Source of the DNA: Acanthacorydalis orientalis
Taxonomy: Eukaryota; Arthropoda; Insecta; Megaloptera; Corydalidae
DNA length: 64,000 nucleotides
NCBI GenBank assembly: GCA_034766995.1
Contig: CM068313.1
Coordinates: forward strand, 37,884,996-37,948,995
Direction of reading: 5' to 3'
The translations under genes and the position numbers were made by a program. The notes beneath the pieces are model-generated. The model had not been told where the DNA came from, searched no databases, and was given only the letters and a program-made list of their open reading frames with translations. Of this stretch, positions 47,837-59,931 are shown piece by piece. The stretch's first letter is position 1. Each line of letters opens with the position of its first letter.

Positions 47837-48082
47837 GAGCCAAATAGCGTTCTCTCTCTCTCTATATATATATACATATATGTGTATGTGTATGTATTTA
47901 ATTGCAGAAATAAATATTTCTACTTTGAATTAATCATTACATTAGTTATTTTACACATAAATAATACTAATTTGTTTCAAAAATTCGACTTTTGAAGCGT
48001 TTTTCTCGTTTGAATTAATGTACACATCTTCTTTAAAATAAACTGGATACTATATATATATATATATATTCTGTAATATATA

Positions 48083-48978
48083 ACGTTGGTACTCATATTT
48101 TTTTCTTTATAATATTAATAACAAATTGAGGTTGAATGGTTTAAATAATGAAACGATATTAATATGCCATGAACTAATATTTTCATATAAATAAATAAAT
48201 TATTCTTGTCAATATTAAACAAATTAAGATATTAGCTTGCTACAAAAATAATTACGGTTTTTTTTCTAAATTCTGACCTTAATTTTCTTCAATGAAAGTG
48301 CTATTTCATCGTGTTCATATTAAAATAATTATAAAACGCATTTTTCAATATGTATTCTAATAACATCAATTTGGTTTTTATTATTAATTTTGCTTCAAAT
48401 TGGGGTATTGAATTAAAGATGGAAAATAAACAAATAAGAACTTTTTTTGTATGAGTTCAAAACGACTGGTAGAGCAGCAGAAACTGCTCGTAAACTAAAC
48501 GATGCTTTTGGTGTGGGTACTGTTAAAGAACGTACGGTGCAATGGTGGTTCCAAAAATTTTAGGCCGGGGATGAGAGCCTTGAAGATGTAGAAGGTCCGG
48601 GCGTCCTTATTCAGTTCATAATTACCAAATTAAGACGTTTGTTGAATCAGAACCACGTTTGAGAGCTTTAAACACCAACAATTTGAAAGATTGCAAAAAA
48701 GTAAGGTGTAGTCACCCAACAGTTCTAGATCACTTAAAACAGCTAGAAAAATCAAAAAAGCTTGACAAATGGGTACCGCACGAACTAAAAAGGAACCAAT
48801 AAACTGGAACTATCTTTCTACCAAGTCAATATCTTAATTTGTTTAATATTGACAAGAATAATTTATTTATTTATATAACAATATTAGTTCATGACATATT
48901 AATATTGTTTCGTCGTTTAAACCATTCGACCCCAATTTATTATTAATATTTGAAAGAAAAAAACATGAGTAAAACGTT
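48083..48978. repeat. 896-bp palindrome with a mariner at its exact centre
   Basis: The left arm (48083-48231) and the reverse complement of the right arm (48830-48978) are 149 bp each and about 90 percent identical by eye. The innermost 50 bp or so are identical, ending AAACAAATTAAGATA. If the mariner between them (48232-48829) and one TA are removed, the junction AATTAAGATATCTTAATT is a perfect palindrome. The arms have no coding content. Confidence 0.93.
48232..48829 (+). mobile_element. deleted Hsmar1-like mariner, 598 bp
   Basis: TTAGCTTGCTACAAAAATAA follows TA (48230-48231). The right end TCTTTCTACCAAGTCAA precedes TA (48830-48831). The interior keeps a broken transposase N-terminus (NDAFGVGTVKERTVQWWFQK, near 48498) and the helix HPTVLDHLKQLEKSKKLDKW, reaching VPHEL near 48785. 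It then jumps to the 3' end at a different point from the 30875, 37224 and 54380 copies. Confidence 0.88.
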
Positions 48979-49437
48979 CTTTCATGTTTAAAATAATTTT
49001 ATAAATTTAAATATTCAATAGAAAAAGTCTATGAAAATATTAAAGAATATCTTGTGAAACATAAATTATAACCATAAAAGATATTACCTTCGTTATTAAA
49101 AAAATTTAAAACACAAAAATGTAACGAAAGCTTTGAAGGTATATTAGATTAAGGTGAACACTCTATCTTCTTTGACAAGAAAGTAAGCAATTATAGAGAA
49201 ATGCATATAGACCATTAAAAATACGATAGACGACTTTGTTGTATTGATTTATTCTTAGCATTTTAAGAAGAAACTGCGGCTAGGTTGAGAACTTTTTATG
49301 GAAGCCTTTTAACTCGGCAGTAAATGCTTTTAAGGAAAGGTCGATGGATTTCGAGCAGAAAGTACAACTTTTTAGAACAAATACTAATTGTTTCTAGACT
49401 TGTAGACAAATGAAGTTTTTCTCTCTTCTTGTTTTAT
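48979..49437. other. AT-rich spacer
   Basis: Nothing firmly recognised. Confidence 0.5.
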
Positions 49438-49440
49438 CTT

Positions 49441-49483
<43 letters not shown>

Positions 49484-49516
49484 GTGTATGTCTATATATA
49501 TATATATATATATGTA

Positions 49517-49562
<46 letters not shown>
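49438..49562. repeat. long interrupted (TA)n tract
   Basis: About 120 bp of TA with CATGTGTATGTC and GTATGTC breaks, then AATAATAATAA. Confidence 0.95.
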
Positions 49563-49571
<9 letters not shown>

Positions 49572-50293
49572 ATATATTAAACAAATATTAAAAATAATCA
49601 AATATAGTTAAATTGAAAATATTATAAATAATAAATGTATTGTATATTATTTTGATTAAAAATAATTTTTTAAATATAAAATCACATCTGATTACTAAAT
49701 AAAGATATTTTATGAATAGTAATTGCTTAAAATGTAATTTTAAATACTAATTAAATAAAGAATGTAAATGTTAAAAATAAAAGGTCATCACTACAAAACT
49801 GCAATTATGTTCAAGCATCCACGAAATAGATTCTTGTGTCATACTTTCGTTTAACATAGACTTTTCAAATAAAGAAAAATGTGTATTTGTGTAAACATTT
49901 TACTGTCATTTAAAAATTAATAAGTACATTTTTTTCCTTTCAATTGATATTAATTACACATCGAAATTGTTTCATCATAAACATGAATATTAAAATATTC
50001 AGTAATCAATTAATTTATAAAATAAAACATAATTTTCATATAAAATCGACATATATTCTTTTCTTTCCCTCCACATTAATTATTTTTCTGTAAAATCAAT
50101 TCATATTACTATTTAAGATTTAATATTTGTGTTACTATTATTTTACTATTTAATACAATATTTATTCGTCGAATGCTGTCTATATTTTTTATTGAATACT
50201 CACAAGAAACAAAAAATATATTCAGATATTTTATAACAAAAATATATTTATAAAACAGTAATTATATTCAATAAATAGAATTTGTCAAATTTT

Positions 50294-50295
<2 letters not shown>
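49563..50295. other. AT-rich spacer
   Basis: Nothing recognised. Confidence 0.6.

Positions 50296-50360
<65 letters not shown>
50296..50360. repeat. (TA)n microsatellite, about 65 bp
   Basis: Uninterrupted TA. Confidence 0.97.
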
Positions 50361-50363
<3 letters not shown>

Positions 50364-50559
50364 AGCGTATTTGCATATATGATCATCCCCAAACAAATAA
50401 CTTTTGAATCTGACAAAACGACAGTTTTTTAGTTCTCCTTTTTTGCAACACCTCAAATCAGCCTATTACATCTCTAAAAGATTACTGTGTTTTTGAGGGT
50501 TGTTTTCGCATAAAAAGTACATATAGTTGGAACAGTGCTACATATTCTATCGTAAATGT

Positions 50560-50800
50560 TACATGACAACGTAAACCCTTTATGTAGCTCTAGTTACGAC
50601 CCGCTGTACACGTTACCACATGTGTTACATCGTTACAAATAGAAGAGAACCCTCTCTGCCATTGTATTGGATTGTGTATATAAATAGAATGAGTGAAGGG
50701 GAAACTGCACGCCTCACTAGTGGATTATATGTGCTGGAATGCTTCAGAAAGCCGGGAGTTAAAGGATATATGCTCTATCTGTCTGATGTGAAATAGCAAC
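50560..50800 (+). promoter_or_regulatory. possible TATA-type promoter in a GC-richer block
   Basis: TATATAAATAG at 50677-50687 fits the arthropod TATA consensus. TCACTAG at 50714-50720 is a weak initiator-like match slightly further downstream than usual. The block from about 50560 to 50790 is richer in GC than its surroundings. It could be the promoter of an unrecognised transcript or part of an LTR. No downstream gene is visible, because the next recognisable sequence is a mariner at 51033. Confidence 0.3.
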
Positions 50801-51032
50801 ATATTTGTGCACAAAGCAATTAAAAACAAATTAGGTTTTATTCCGTTTATTAGAAAACGAATAGAACAGAATATAAAATGCTATCAATATTGTTTTATTA
50901 TTGGGAGTTATTTTGACAGATGAAAATATGAAGAGGTTTTTCAATACATTTAAATAAAATATAAACATCACTGTTACATACAAATTGTTTACAATTTTAA
51001 GTGATTTATTGATGGTTTCCATTTTGATTGTA

Positions 51033-51739
51033 TTAGGTGTAGAAATTAATTTGGTGCATTTGAATCAATCGTAACTCTTTTTTACACTAAAATATTTTCT
51101 CGTCGTTTTAGGATTTTGAAATGCAAATCTTAACATTTAAAAACTATATATTTTAACCAAGCAGTTGCCATAACCTCACAAAACAGTAGTGAAAACAGTC
51201 CGAGAGACAGCATATACTTTTACATTGTATACTTTTCGCGTTCCAATTGAAAAAAATGCTGTCGAAGCCGTAAGAATGATTTGTTTAGCTTTTGGGGAAT
51301 GTATGACGCATAAAACATGCAAAAATTGGTTTCAAAGGTTTCTGAGTGGTGGTTTTAATCTTTCCGATCGAAAACGTTCAGGACAACTGAAAAAATTTAA
51401 AAACAAAGAGCCTGGACAGCCGTTAACTGATAACTCCGCTCAAACTGAACAATAACTTGCTCAACAACTTGGAGTTACTTAGCAAGCAATTTCCTATGGT
51501 CTACATTGGCTGGGTTCCGTGAAATGCTAAAATAGTGGAAGAGGTTCGAAAATGCACTCACGACATCATCGACTCAAAGTCGCCATATTTTTTTCGACAA
51601 GGAATTCGTCAGTTATCCGACAGATGAAGCAAAGTTATACAAAATAATGGGGGATATTTAGAGAATTGAAATGTATTCCATTTTTCAGTAAACATTAATT
51701 TTTTTATAAAAAAGGAACCGAATTAATTTGTACACATAA
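51033..51739 (+). mobile_element. deleted mariner, terminal type TTAGGTGTA, 707 bp
   Basis: TTAGGTGTAGAAATTAATTT follows TA (51031-51032). GAATTAATTTGTACACATAA ends at 51739 before TA (51740-51741). It is the internally deleted relative of 9305-10550. Confidence 0.92.
51189..51640 (+). pseudogene. mariner transposase, core deleted
   Basis: The N-terminal DNA-binding unit is open for 88 codons (51189-51455): LYTFRVPIEKNAVEAVRMIC, then FGECMTHKTCKNWFQRFLSG and FNLSDRKRSGQLKK. The text then jumps from LAQQLGVT and a short HTH remnant to the C-terminal tail EEVRKCTHDIIDSKSPYFFR, then QGIRQLSDR (about 51540-51625). All three catalytic Asp lie in the deleted part. An intact DNA-binding domain with no catalytic core could still bind element ends, but internal stops follow directly. 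Confidence 0.85.
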
Positions 51740-51897
51740 TAATTTGTAAATATCATTCAGTAAAAAAAAACGCATTGGTTAAGAGTTTTATTACAATTAA
51801 GCCAGGAAATATTATTGCAATATTTATAATTAAATTTGAATTTAGAAACACAAATGCAAATTTCATTAATGATTTAAATTTGAAAATCTAATTGAGA

Positions 51898-51924
51898 TTA
51901 TATATATATATATATGTATATGTA

Positions 51925-52010
<86 letters not shown>
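51898..52010. repeat. compound (TA)n(CT)n(TA)n microsatellite
   Basis: A CTCTCT run (about 51926-51946) sits between TA runs. Confidence 0.95.
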
Positions 52011-52013
<3 letters not shown>

Positions 52014-53119
52014 AAAAAATCATAATTAATTTAGATAGATCAGTTAAAAGTTTACAATAGAAATATCTGACATATTTATAATATTATTTTAAAAATAAAA
52101 CATATTATCCATTTAGATTTTATTCGTTGAAATTCTAAGGTAGATTTTTTTAAAATGCTTATTGTGTTTTAATATGAGTTTAAATTGAACTATAACATGG
52201 AAAAGATGTTAAACATTAATCAGTTATTTGTGAAATATACCGAAATAAAAGAACAACAGAAATTTGATCTGATCACTTTGTTTGGATGATATGAGTCTTT
52301 AAAATGATTTTAATAATTGATAGTGATTTTTTCTTATAATTCTCCATACAAGACTTAAAGAAAAATATTGTAATATTGCACGAAAACGTAGTTATAACAA
52401 GCAGGAATTGGTAAAAAAATACGTAAGGAAATAAATCTACACTCTTGTAATTCGAGCATTTTTGACTGCATCAGCTAGAAATCGTCCTTTGACTATAGAA
52501 CTATTTTAACTTCAATACAATTCAATCGAATATCAATTGAATTCCATATTCAGTTCGTGCATGGTACAGAATGATTTTAAATAAAAGAATGTATAAAATT
52601 GTTTACAAGTGAAATAAATAAAATTCTTTGTATGGAAAATAAAATTACAAATGTTTAGTCGTGTAGAACTGATATTTTAACATTGAAAACTATTTGTGTA
52701 CTGTTTTAAAATGACAAAACATCTGACAAGGGTATAAATGTTTCATTATCTGAAATTGAAACCTTATGTATGAATTGTATTATGTATTTACGTATGCATG
52801 AACTGTTTTCATCCGATTAAAAAAGTTGACAGTATACTAATTTCAACAGAATTTGCTACTAAAATTTACAGATTTAAAACTATCTTTTATATCACCAAGA
52901 TGTATTATGTTTCAAAAATTACTAAATGCGTACAAAATAATTAAATGTAAATATTATAATTTAATCTTAAAAATACTTTTCTACATTATTTTCGAGCAAC
53001 ATTATCAGGAATCTATTTATTAATTGAAGTAGAATTCAATTAGTAAGATAAAATTTAAATATTACTTTCTATAAATAATTTGCAAACATGTTAAAAATAT
53101 TTCTGTAAGAGTAACATTG

Positions 53120-53123
<4 letters not shown>
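52011..53123. other. AT-rich spacer
   Basis: Nothing recognised. Confidence 0.6.

Positions 53124-53187
<64 letters not shown>
53124..53187. repeat. (TA)n microsatellite, about 64 bp
   Basis: Uninterrupted TA. Confidence 0.97.
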
Positions 53188-53191
<4 letters not shown>

Positions 53192-54379
53192 GAGACATTT
53201 ATAAGTTAATTAAAACTGGCGAGGTCTTGACGTTTTTAACAACAAAGTAAATGTATGAAAATTGCCATAATTGAAGTGTTAAATTAAAATTTTAAGGGAG
53301 AGAAAACGTGCAGCCGTTAGATTAAAATTGGTGTCAACGTAACAAGATTAAATCTTTCCGTAACTAACAAGTCTTCAGTCTCGCAGTGTCAACACTTGAC
53401 GTGACTTATCGGAACTGCACAAAAATAAACATGTCTAAAAACTGTTAATGATGACATTTGAATTGTTCATTGAAACATTTTTATGCTTTTATTAAATTAA
53501 GATACTATTATTTTGTTTCATTTACTTCATATATGTGTATAAAATCCATTCACATATTGAATATCTTTTTAAAATTACATATCATAATTTTTAATATGTG
53601 TGTGTTCATAAAATTTATATTTATGAAAGTATGATGTGATATAACGTTATTCATTTGAAAGTTAATTCAGTACCAACAGTTGTTAATTTCGTTTTTGATT
53701 TCAAACAATAAATTAGAGAATAATTTTAGATGTGCAAAATTGTCATCTAAATTTATACAGCAATTTTTTACTAAAACATATATGAAAGCAAATTTTTGAT
53801 CTACAGTATGACATAAAAGCAATATAATATTATTAAGTTTTAATAGTGTAACAATCCGTATAAATTTTATAAAAAAATGTTAACAACAAAAATAAACTAA
53901 ACACACATTAACACTAGTTTATCAGCGTATTCCACAATATCAAAAATTAAAAACGTTATAAAAAATTATCAAATAATCAAAAAATTTCGTAAATAATCCT
54001 CAATATAATAATAGATATAATTATAATTAAATATTAGATAAAATTTTAAACTGGTTTGACTAATAGATTTTAGCACATGATTTTATTAAAAATAAAAAAA
54101 GAAAATTTGTCACTTTTTCAGAAATTTAGTAAAATTTGAGAAAACAGTTAGATAACTTTATCAATTTACAATGTATTTATATGTACTTATTATTGAGTAG
54201 AAGTTTAAATGTACCTTTTAAACTATTATCAAATTTTTACTTTCTGTAGCCGATTTGTGAATTTCTAAATCAATTGTAGAAAAAATAATTAAACAAAGAC
54301 TTTAAAAATATAATTAAAACGATAGATAAATAGTTTTGTCTTTGAAAGAGAGCTGAAAAAAAATATTGACGTTAATGTA
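53188..54379. other. AT-rich spacer
   Basis: Nothing recognised. Confidence 0.6.
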
Positions 54380-54952
54380 TTAGATTCGTAGGAAATAAAT
54401 ACAGTTTTTCTTTTTTGAATTCTAAACTTATTTTTTCAATGAAAATATCATTTCATCGTGTTGATGTTAATATCATTTTAAAGTGCATTTTTCAGTCTGT
54501 ATTTTGGTAACATCGACTTTGCTTTTATTATTAATTTTACTTCAAATTGGGCTTCAAATTGAATTAAAGATGGAAAAGATGCAAATAAGAGCATTTTTTG
54601 TATGAATTCAAAACGGGTGGTAAAGTAACTGAAACTGCTCGTAAACTAAATGATGCTTTTGGTGTGGGTACTGTTAAGGAACGTACGGTACAATGACGGT
54701 TCCAAAAAATTCGTGCTGGGGACGAGAGCTTTGAAGATGAAGAAGGCCGCGGGCGTCCTTCTTCAGCTCACAATGACCAACTGAAAGCGTTAGTTGAATC
54801 AGAACCATGCACAACAATTCGAGAGCATGCACAGAAGTTAGGCTTCAGTCATCAAACAATTCTGAACCACTTAAAATCACTTAAATTAAAAAAGAGAAAA
54901 ATGTATATGAATTTGAAGGCCATAAACTGCAATTATTTTTCGACCAACCTAA
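54380..54952 (+). mobile_element. deleted Hsmar1-like mariner, 573 bp
   Basis: The degenerate left end TTAGATTCGTAGGAAATAAA follows TA (54378-54379). The clean right end ATTTTTCGACCAACCTAA precedes TA (54953-54954). The interior is the best preserved of this lineage: MEKMQIRAFFVYEFKTGGKV, then TETARKLNDAFGVGTVKERT, DESFEDEEGRGRPSSAHNDQ and LKALVESEPCTTIREHAQKL, then HQTILNHLKSLKLKK. It then jumps to the 3' end through AATGTATATGAATTTGA. The catalytic domain is absent. Confidence 0.9.
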
Positions 54953-54954
54953 TA

Positions 54955-56489
54955 AAATATTTTCCAAGTGTTTTCATTAGATAGATTGACTTCCTTCTCT
55001 CAGATATAAAATATTTGAGAGTGGCATAAAAACCAAAACAAGTTGTATAAGAAAACTATAACAGTGAACGAAAAACATTAGAAGAAAACAATTAATAAAC
55101 AATGATACATAGGTATACAAACCAACAATTGTGTATAATTTTGATCTAAAATAAGCTACACTTAAATATATAAAATCGGAAAAATAAAAAAAAAAATCAT
55201 TTCTTTAAACAGTTCTGAATAGGAATTTAATTTTATATTTTTCTATGCATAAAATGAAATCCAAAAGCTTTCGTCCTCATAATAAATTTGATAAAAAAAG
55301 TAAAAAATCAAAAATTCCCTTTATTTAAAAATATAATTACTATTACAAGTATTCAATAATACTGAGCAAAGTTTCAAACAGTCTGAATTAGTATTTCCAT
55401 TTTTAAAAAGCTAATATTTGAATACATTGTTTATACAAGTAAAGTTGGTATTTTGAATAAAAAATAAACATTTCTGCATAAATGAACTAACACTTCATGC
55501 ACAATAATGAAACATTCTTTTATCAAAATATGTATATATTAGTAGTGACATTAATAACGATTTTTCTTTATTTTAATACATTACATTAATAAGTATCTCT
55601 GTTTATAATAGCATCATTTCAAAGCTGAATCATAAAAAAATATTTTTTAAATAAATGTGTTTATTTATTTAAATATATTGATCAGAAGAAAGATCGATGG
55701 TTTAAAAGTAGTTTTAACTTTAGTACTGTTAATAACTATAAAAACATATCGGAAATGGGAAAGAATGGGTTGATTTACAATTAAATAGAAAGTTAAAGAG
55801 ACAGAATAACCAGTAACTGTCCGATCACGCGATATTAATATAAATGGAAATCGTAAATAAATTAGAACGCACAAAATATATTTTTTACATGCGCAATCAT
55901 TAAAAGAATCAGTAAATATCATAACAGAATTTACAAAAAACATAATTAAATTCGTACCTAAATATCGCAGATAATAAAAATAGATTTTTTTTGTATCAAG
56001 TTTCATCTTGTCTACCTTGATTTAAAGTTGTATCTTGTCCTTGAGATCACTATTATTTTTTCTTTTTCCTATCCATCTGAAAATGTCGACGGCTTGATTA
56101 TTTGGGGTTAAAGGGCGTGTCGACAACTAATGGAAGATGTTGAAAGACGAAACCGGTAATGAATAAAAAGGAAAGAAGTGACCTCAAAGACAAGAAATAT
56201 AACTTCAAAAAGATTATTTTATTGAATACACACTAATAAAATATTATACTCGATGTGTATTTTCAAATTATTTCCTTATTTGACTGTTCGTTTTTATTTA
56301 CATAGTGTAACTTTTTGTAATTTTTTGTTTTAAAACATTGTATTTATTTTGCATAACAAAATCAATGAACAATATTTACATAAATATTCTTTATTTCCTG
56401 GTTGTATCTAAAATATGCCTTAAATTTTATATAAAATAACTGGTTACAGAGTGTTTACTGATTATTAGTTGTATTTATACATTCATACT
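54955..56489. other. AT-rich spacer
   Basis: It contains a 113-codon minus-strand frame (55665-56006) of hydrophobic, AT-driven composition with no recognisable domain. A palindromic GTCGAC pair lies at about 56085 and 56121. Confidence 0.5.
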
Positions 56490-56491
56490 CT

Positions 56492-56558
<67 letters not shown>
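56490..56558. repeat. (CA)n(TA)n microsatellite
   Basis: CA repeats pass into TA and end at a mariner terminus. Confidence 0.95.
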
Positions 56559-56563
<5 letters not shown>

Positions 56564-57785
56564 GGTGGTTTGAAGAGTAACTTGGTTCGATATTACAGAC
56601 AACAGGTTTAGTTTCAAAATGTAATTTATTTTTCGGCATAATTCCCTTGAAGCTCAAAGAACTTGCCCTAAAATTTCTCCAGCTTCATCATTCCCTCCCG
56701 GAATTGGAGTTACTCGAGGTCCTCAAAATAGCTGTTTTGTCCTCTATCTCTTCATTCGACCTAAATCGCTTTCCAGCCAGGAAAATTTTGAGTTTTGCGA
56801 ACAGATGGAATTCCTAAAGAGCTAAATCAAGCAAATACAGTGGATATAGAAGGATTTCAAAAGTCAATTCGGCCAATTTTTGCTGAGCGACAACGCTTGA
56901 ATGAGACGGTGCTATGTTAAGGTGAAACAATACATTTTTCTTGATTATTCTGGGACTTTTTTGCTCTATCACTGCCTGCAACTTCTCCAAAGTATTACGC
57001 AGTATTGGACAGTAATTGTTTTTCCCTTCTGAAGATAGCCGACCAAGAGACTTCCTTTCGCAACCCAGAAAATTGGTGCTACCATCTTTCCAGCCAAGTG
57101 AACTGATTTTGCCTTATTTGGAGCCTTTTCATCGCGTTCAGTTCACTGTTTTGATTGCGTTTTCGATTCTAGTGTGTAATGATGAATCCAAATTTCATCC
57201 ACGGTCACAAAACCTCGGATGAAATCCTTTAGATTTTTCTTAAACAGTGAACAAACGCAGTAATCATCTTGCGGAAAGTTTTTTCATACAGAATTCATTA
57301 TGCGAAATAAAATGCGTTAGCTCAGTTGAAATGACTGTAATAACTGCTATCTCACTCACTTCCACTCGCCGGTGAGACAAAACCATATCGTGGACTTTAT
57401 CGATGATTTCTAGGGTGACAGTTGTTCCCAGGCCTTTTGAGCATGGTGCATCTTGAATACTAGTTCTACCACGTTTGAATTCATTCACACAAAGTTGAAC
57501 GGTGTCGTAGAAAGGTTAATATTCACCCAATGTAGGAAATATCCTCTCATGGATTTCCTTCGCTATTTTCATTGAACTACAGCTCAAATTCCTATTTTAT
57601 CCATTTTGCATATTCGCACTAAACGCTTGTGTTGAAATAACTGTCAAACGAAAAATTAATGGCGGCATGACTTACAACTTCACACGCGTTATTAAGAAGA
57701 TGTAACCACATAAAAATATATACAGCTGTTTCCCTCTTCTGCAGCGAGTACACGAACCAAGTTACTCGTCAAACCGCCCTCGTTT
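56559..57785 (-). mobile_element. mariner, full length, terminal type GGTGGTTTGA
   Basis: The left edge GAAGGTGGTTTGAAGAGTAA continues CTTGGTTCG. The right edge CGAACCAAGTTACTCGTCAA continues ACCGCCCTCG. The two edges are inverted repeats of about 29 bp with few mismatches. Length is about 1.23 kb. The left side is TA microsatellite; the right side is ATATAAA-like, so TA duplication is plausible. Confidence 0.9.
56626..57604 (-). pseudogene. mariner transposase (broken)
   Basis: ATG near 57604 (MDKI). The second part of the DNA-binding region is open: MNEFKRGRTSIQDAPCSKGL, then VTLEIIDKVHDMVLSHRRVE and ISTELTHFISHNEFCMKKLS (57488-57264). The middle, with the first Asp, is reduced to short pieces. 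The second site reads VLFHLNIAPSHSSVVAQQKL (Leu for Asp). The third region reads YPLYLLDLAL, a stop, then EFHLFAKLKIFLAGKRF, so Asp is lost. The tail GKFFELQGNYAEK ends at TAA 56626-56628. The second and third catalytic residues are destroyed. Confidence 0.85.
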
Positions 57786-58035
57786 ATATGGATGTATCTA
57801 ATATTTATCGTATATATTTATATACGTATGTGAGTACATGTTTATACATTCGTTTACGTTTTTATATGGGGGAGAAAAGTACAATTTGTTTACTCATCCA
57901 CGACGAATGAAAAATCGAGATCAACGAGTGGAAAAATATTTCTACAACCGTAGTATATACAAGCACTTCACAAGTTGTATTTTTGTTTAACTAACAAGTC
58001 AACGTTTTTTAACTCTTGTACGTAAAGAGGCATAA

Positions 58036-58037
<2 letters not shown>
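57786..58037. other. spacer
   Basis: Nothing recognised. Confidence 0.5.

Positions 58038-58120
<83 letters not shown>
58038..58120. repeat. (CA)n(TA)n microsatellite
   Basis: About 30 bp of CA then about 50 bp of TA. Confidence 0.97.
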
Positions 58121-58122
<2 letters not shown>

Positions 58123-58408
58123 TGTTACATTGCGTGTCAAATTCAATATTTTTTATTTTTCGAATAAAGAACATAATCTTTTATTTAAGATACGTTTTAC
58201 ATATTAATTCTTTATTATTTACTATCGGGAATTATAAATAATGTATGAAATATTACTTATTCTTCACTGTATGAATTTCATAGACATTTTTAGTAATAAA
58301 TTTATTGATATATAATTGTACATTCAGCAAAGTCACAAAAAATTCAATAAAGCATACATTTTGAAATTATGGTTCAGGTTATGTTATAATACTTTGTATT
58401 ATATGAAC

Positions 58409-58729
58409 GAAGTGCAAGTCCCCAGGCTTCAACACATAACAAATGAAGAAATCAGACGTCGAATGAATGCTGGAGAGACAGTTACCGATAGGAAAGAACT
58501 TCGAAATTTAAGATGGTTTGGGCATTTGATGCGAATGCCAGAAGAGCGATGGCCACAGCGGATATTCAAATGGGTTCCGCCAGAAAAAAAGAAACGTGGA
58601 CGATCTCGGCTTTCCTGGAACGAAGGGATAAGAAAGACCATGGAGAAGAGACAGCTAAACGAAGAAATGACTCAGGACCGAGAATCTTGGAAAAGGGGAT
58701 TGAGCAAGCGGCATCTAGCCGTATTTTGA
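58409..58729 (+). pseudogene. non-LTR retrotransposon (RTE-like) reverse transcriptase, C-terminal tail
   Basis: The frame to the stop at 58727-58729 reads VPRLQHITNEEIRRRMNAGE, then TVTDRKELRNLRWFGHLMRM, PEERWPQRIFKWVPPEKKKR, GRSRLSWNEGIRKTMEKRQL and NEEMTQDRESWKRGLSKR. LRWFGHLxRM, then a GRPRxxW-like motif and DRxxWRR, is the hallmark of the short tail after the reverse transcriptase in several arthropod non-LTR elements. The fingers, palm and endonuclease are absent, as expected for a 5'-truncated insertion. A TA tract follows at 58752. Ten to fifteen codons before 58409 are not conserved. The reverse-strand frame is a shadow. Confidence 0.82.
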
Positions 58730-58749
58730 TAAAATTACATATTATGTTT

Positions 58750-58751
<2 letters not shown>

Positions 58752-58800
<49 letters not shown>
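58752..58800. repeat. (TA)n microsatellite after a retrotransposon tail
   Basis: About 48 bp of TA starting 22 bp after the stop codon of the retrotransposon tail. Confidence 0.95.
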
Positions 58801-58803
<3 letters not shown>

Positions 58804-59561
58804 GAACAATATATAATTGAAGAAGTAATTTAATTAGAATCGCCTAGAATAACAACTTTTTTTATTAAATGTCTTCAAGAATAATTGAAAATAAGCAATT
58901 TGTTATTTAAAATTTAAAAGTATTTTTTTCGATAAATGTTTGTTGCTAATAAAAATTAAATGTATATTTTTTACAAACCCTATTGTTATTGAATTTATAG
59001 CTCTAAGCAGCTGTATTTTTAATGATTATTTTCGTGCATTAGAAAATAAATAAAATACTGTAAAATCAGCAGTATTCTTTTCTAATGAGAATGATTGCAG
59101 TGAAAATTATTAAAAAAATATATATTTTTATAATAATATACTACAAAATTATCAGCATATAACAGATTAAACAGTTACGATTTTAAGAAATAAACATACA
59201 TAGATAATAATTAATCTAAAAATATGTGCATTCATTTTAACTGATTCCTTTAATAATTTAAAATTGTTAACGTAAAACAGAAGAAAGAATATGTACTTGT
59301 AAAATATCAAGAAACGATTTGTTCCGATTGCCAAATACATTATAAATAAACACATTTGTAAAACTAATGAAAGAAGTACCAAAAGTGCTAGGTCGAGGGT
59401 CATCCATACATGTACGTCAGCATCTTCATGGTCATCAACGTCTACGCTCGCATGCGTATACAAAAAGTATTAGATGTTTTTGTAAGCACATTCGAAAGGG
59501 AATTGAAAATAACTCGCAAGTCATGTAAGAACGAAGTAAACTTTTAAAATCGGATAAAAGC

Positions 59562-59617
<56 letters not shown>

Positions 59618-59852
59618 TATAATTTAATTGTTATTAAATTAAAATTATTTTTAGTTACAAAATTAAATAACATAAATTGAAAATAAAATGCAAAAAATAT
59701 TTTAAATAAAGTTAATTTTTTGAAAACCATGATTAATATTTCGAGTTTAAATTAAAACTCGAGGAATCAATTTACCGAAATTGTATGATGATATTTAGTT
59801 TATTACGATATTGTACAATATTTCATTATAATAATTGAATAGATAGAATAAA

Positions 59853-59931
<79 letters not shown>

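Noticed and set aside
49095..49215. Text like KKFKTQKCNESFEGILD, resembling a mariner helix region
   Set aside because: Match is short and the following motifs are absent, unlike the relic at 27120.
55665..56006. 113-codon minus-strand frame, the longest one outside GC-richer islands and elements
   Set aside because: Composition is what AT-rich DNA gives by chance, no domain is recognisable, and I see no supporting start context or splice sites. A host exon cannot be excluded.
59167..59463. 98-codon minus frame with an acidic start and a hydrophobic stretch
   Set aside because: No family recognised and no promoter or splice evidence. Left as a possible exon only.
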